Origin: Liolophura sinensis
Taxonomy: Eukaryota; Mollusca; Polyplacophora; Chitonida; Chitonidae
Assembly: GCF_032854445.1 (NCBI RefSeq)
Contig: NC_088300.1
Span: forward strand, 22,117,608 to 22,181,607
Direction of reading: 5' to 3'
Length of the DNA: 64,000 nucleotides
Position numbers and translations under genes: made by a program
Shown: piece after piece, positions 63,633 to 64,000 of the stretch
Numbering within the stretch: the first letter of the stretch is position 1
Layout: each line of letters begins with the position of its first letter
The notes under the pieces: generated by a model
What the model was told of the DNA's origin: nothing
Databases searched by the model: none
What the model saw: the letters and a program-made list of their open reading frames with translations, nothing else

Positions 63633-64000
63633 TATGCAAGGAATTGGTCGTGACGTAAAGAGTAAATATCACTTTATACACTTGATGGATTTTCTCAAAC
63701 ATTACAAAAATGATTCTATATTTTGACACCTCGTTTCTCACGAATTAAAAAGTGTTTGCAATACACGAGAAGATTAACTCCGAAAAGCAAAACTCATTTT
63801 GACCCGACATCCCGCCACTTTAGTTTGTCTGAACAAAAAGAAATTGATGATGAACAATACAGATACATACACAGCTTTGGATGAGTCTTTCCTTTCTCCG
63901 ACTTACACAAATGGCGTGTTATATTTCAAAATTATCAATGGAACACCCGGTTCCTAAAAAGGATTTTTAAAAGCAATTATTCAAATTTTCAATGAAAATA
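63633..64000. other. Right edge, nothing recognised
   Basis: AT-rich sequence after the satellite. No exon or repeat is supported. Confidence 0.4.

Noticed and set aside
62709-63658. Overlapping forward frames up to 188 residues as a repeat protein gene
   Set aside because: The 31-bp unit forces the same open text into all three frames; there is no start context, codon bias or splice evidence.
1-64000. CRISPR array, operons or other prokaryotic systems
   Set aside because: The tandem arrays have no spacer structure, and introns, SINEs and sparse genes show animal DNA.

Overview
This is non-coding-rich animal DNA. It is AT-rich and has canonical GT/AG introns, many interspersed and tandem repeats, and no prokaryotic gene packing. 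The commonest interspersed repeat is a tRNA-head SINE whose 3' end reads CCATAATGCTGG...TATAAGTGAAAT...TTGAGTACGGCGTAA followed by (AAAT)n. I associate that tail with molluscs and other lophotrochozoans, so a mollusc- or brachiopod-like genome is my best guess. That is an inference from memory, not a search result.

The only genes I can recognise with confidence are two paralogous globins arranged tail to tail. Globin 1 (+ strand) has exons at 21859-22058, 44432-44663 and 47538-47720. It encodes 204 residues with introns exactly at the classical positions B12.2 and G7.0, and an N-terminus beginning MGCHYS. That start fits dual acylation (myristate on Gly2, palmitate on Cys3), as in the membrane-bound globin X class. 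Globin 2 (- strand) has its second exon at 58292-58523 and its last exon at 53410-53550. Its first exon was not found and probably lies beyond position 64000. The two proteins are about 51% identical over the shared exons, and both keep the CD1 Phe, E7 His and F8 His. Globin 1 intron 1 is 22.4 kb and full of repeats.

Layout: 0.3-9.4 kb holds three diverged tandem copies of a 2-3.5 kb unit, the third carrying a 51-bp array that encodes EGF-like fragments. 9.4-21.6 kb is intergenic, with minisatellites (47, 31 and 39 bp) and SINEs. 21.6-47.7 kb is globin 1. 47.7-53.4 kb is the convergent intergenic region, with a 474-bp TIR element flanked by TTA and a 90-bp hairpin. 53.4-58.5 kb is globin 2. 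58.5-64 kb is presumed globin 2 intron 1, ending in a 0.9-kb, 31-bp satellite that is open in all three forward frames.

Most long open frames elsewhere are side effects of tandem repeats or lie in decayed repeats. A few unrecognised open regions are listed at low confidence.
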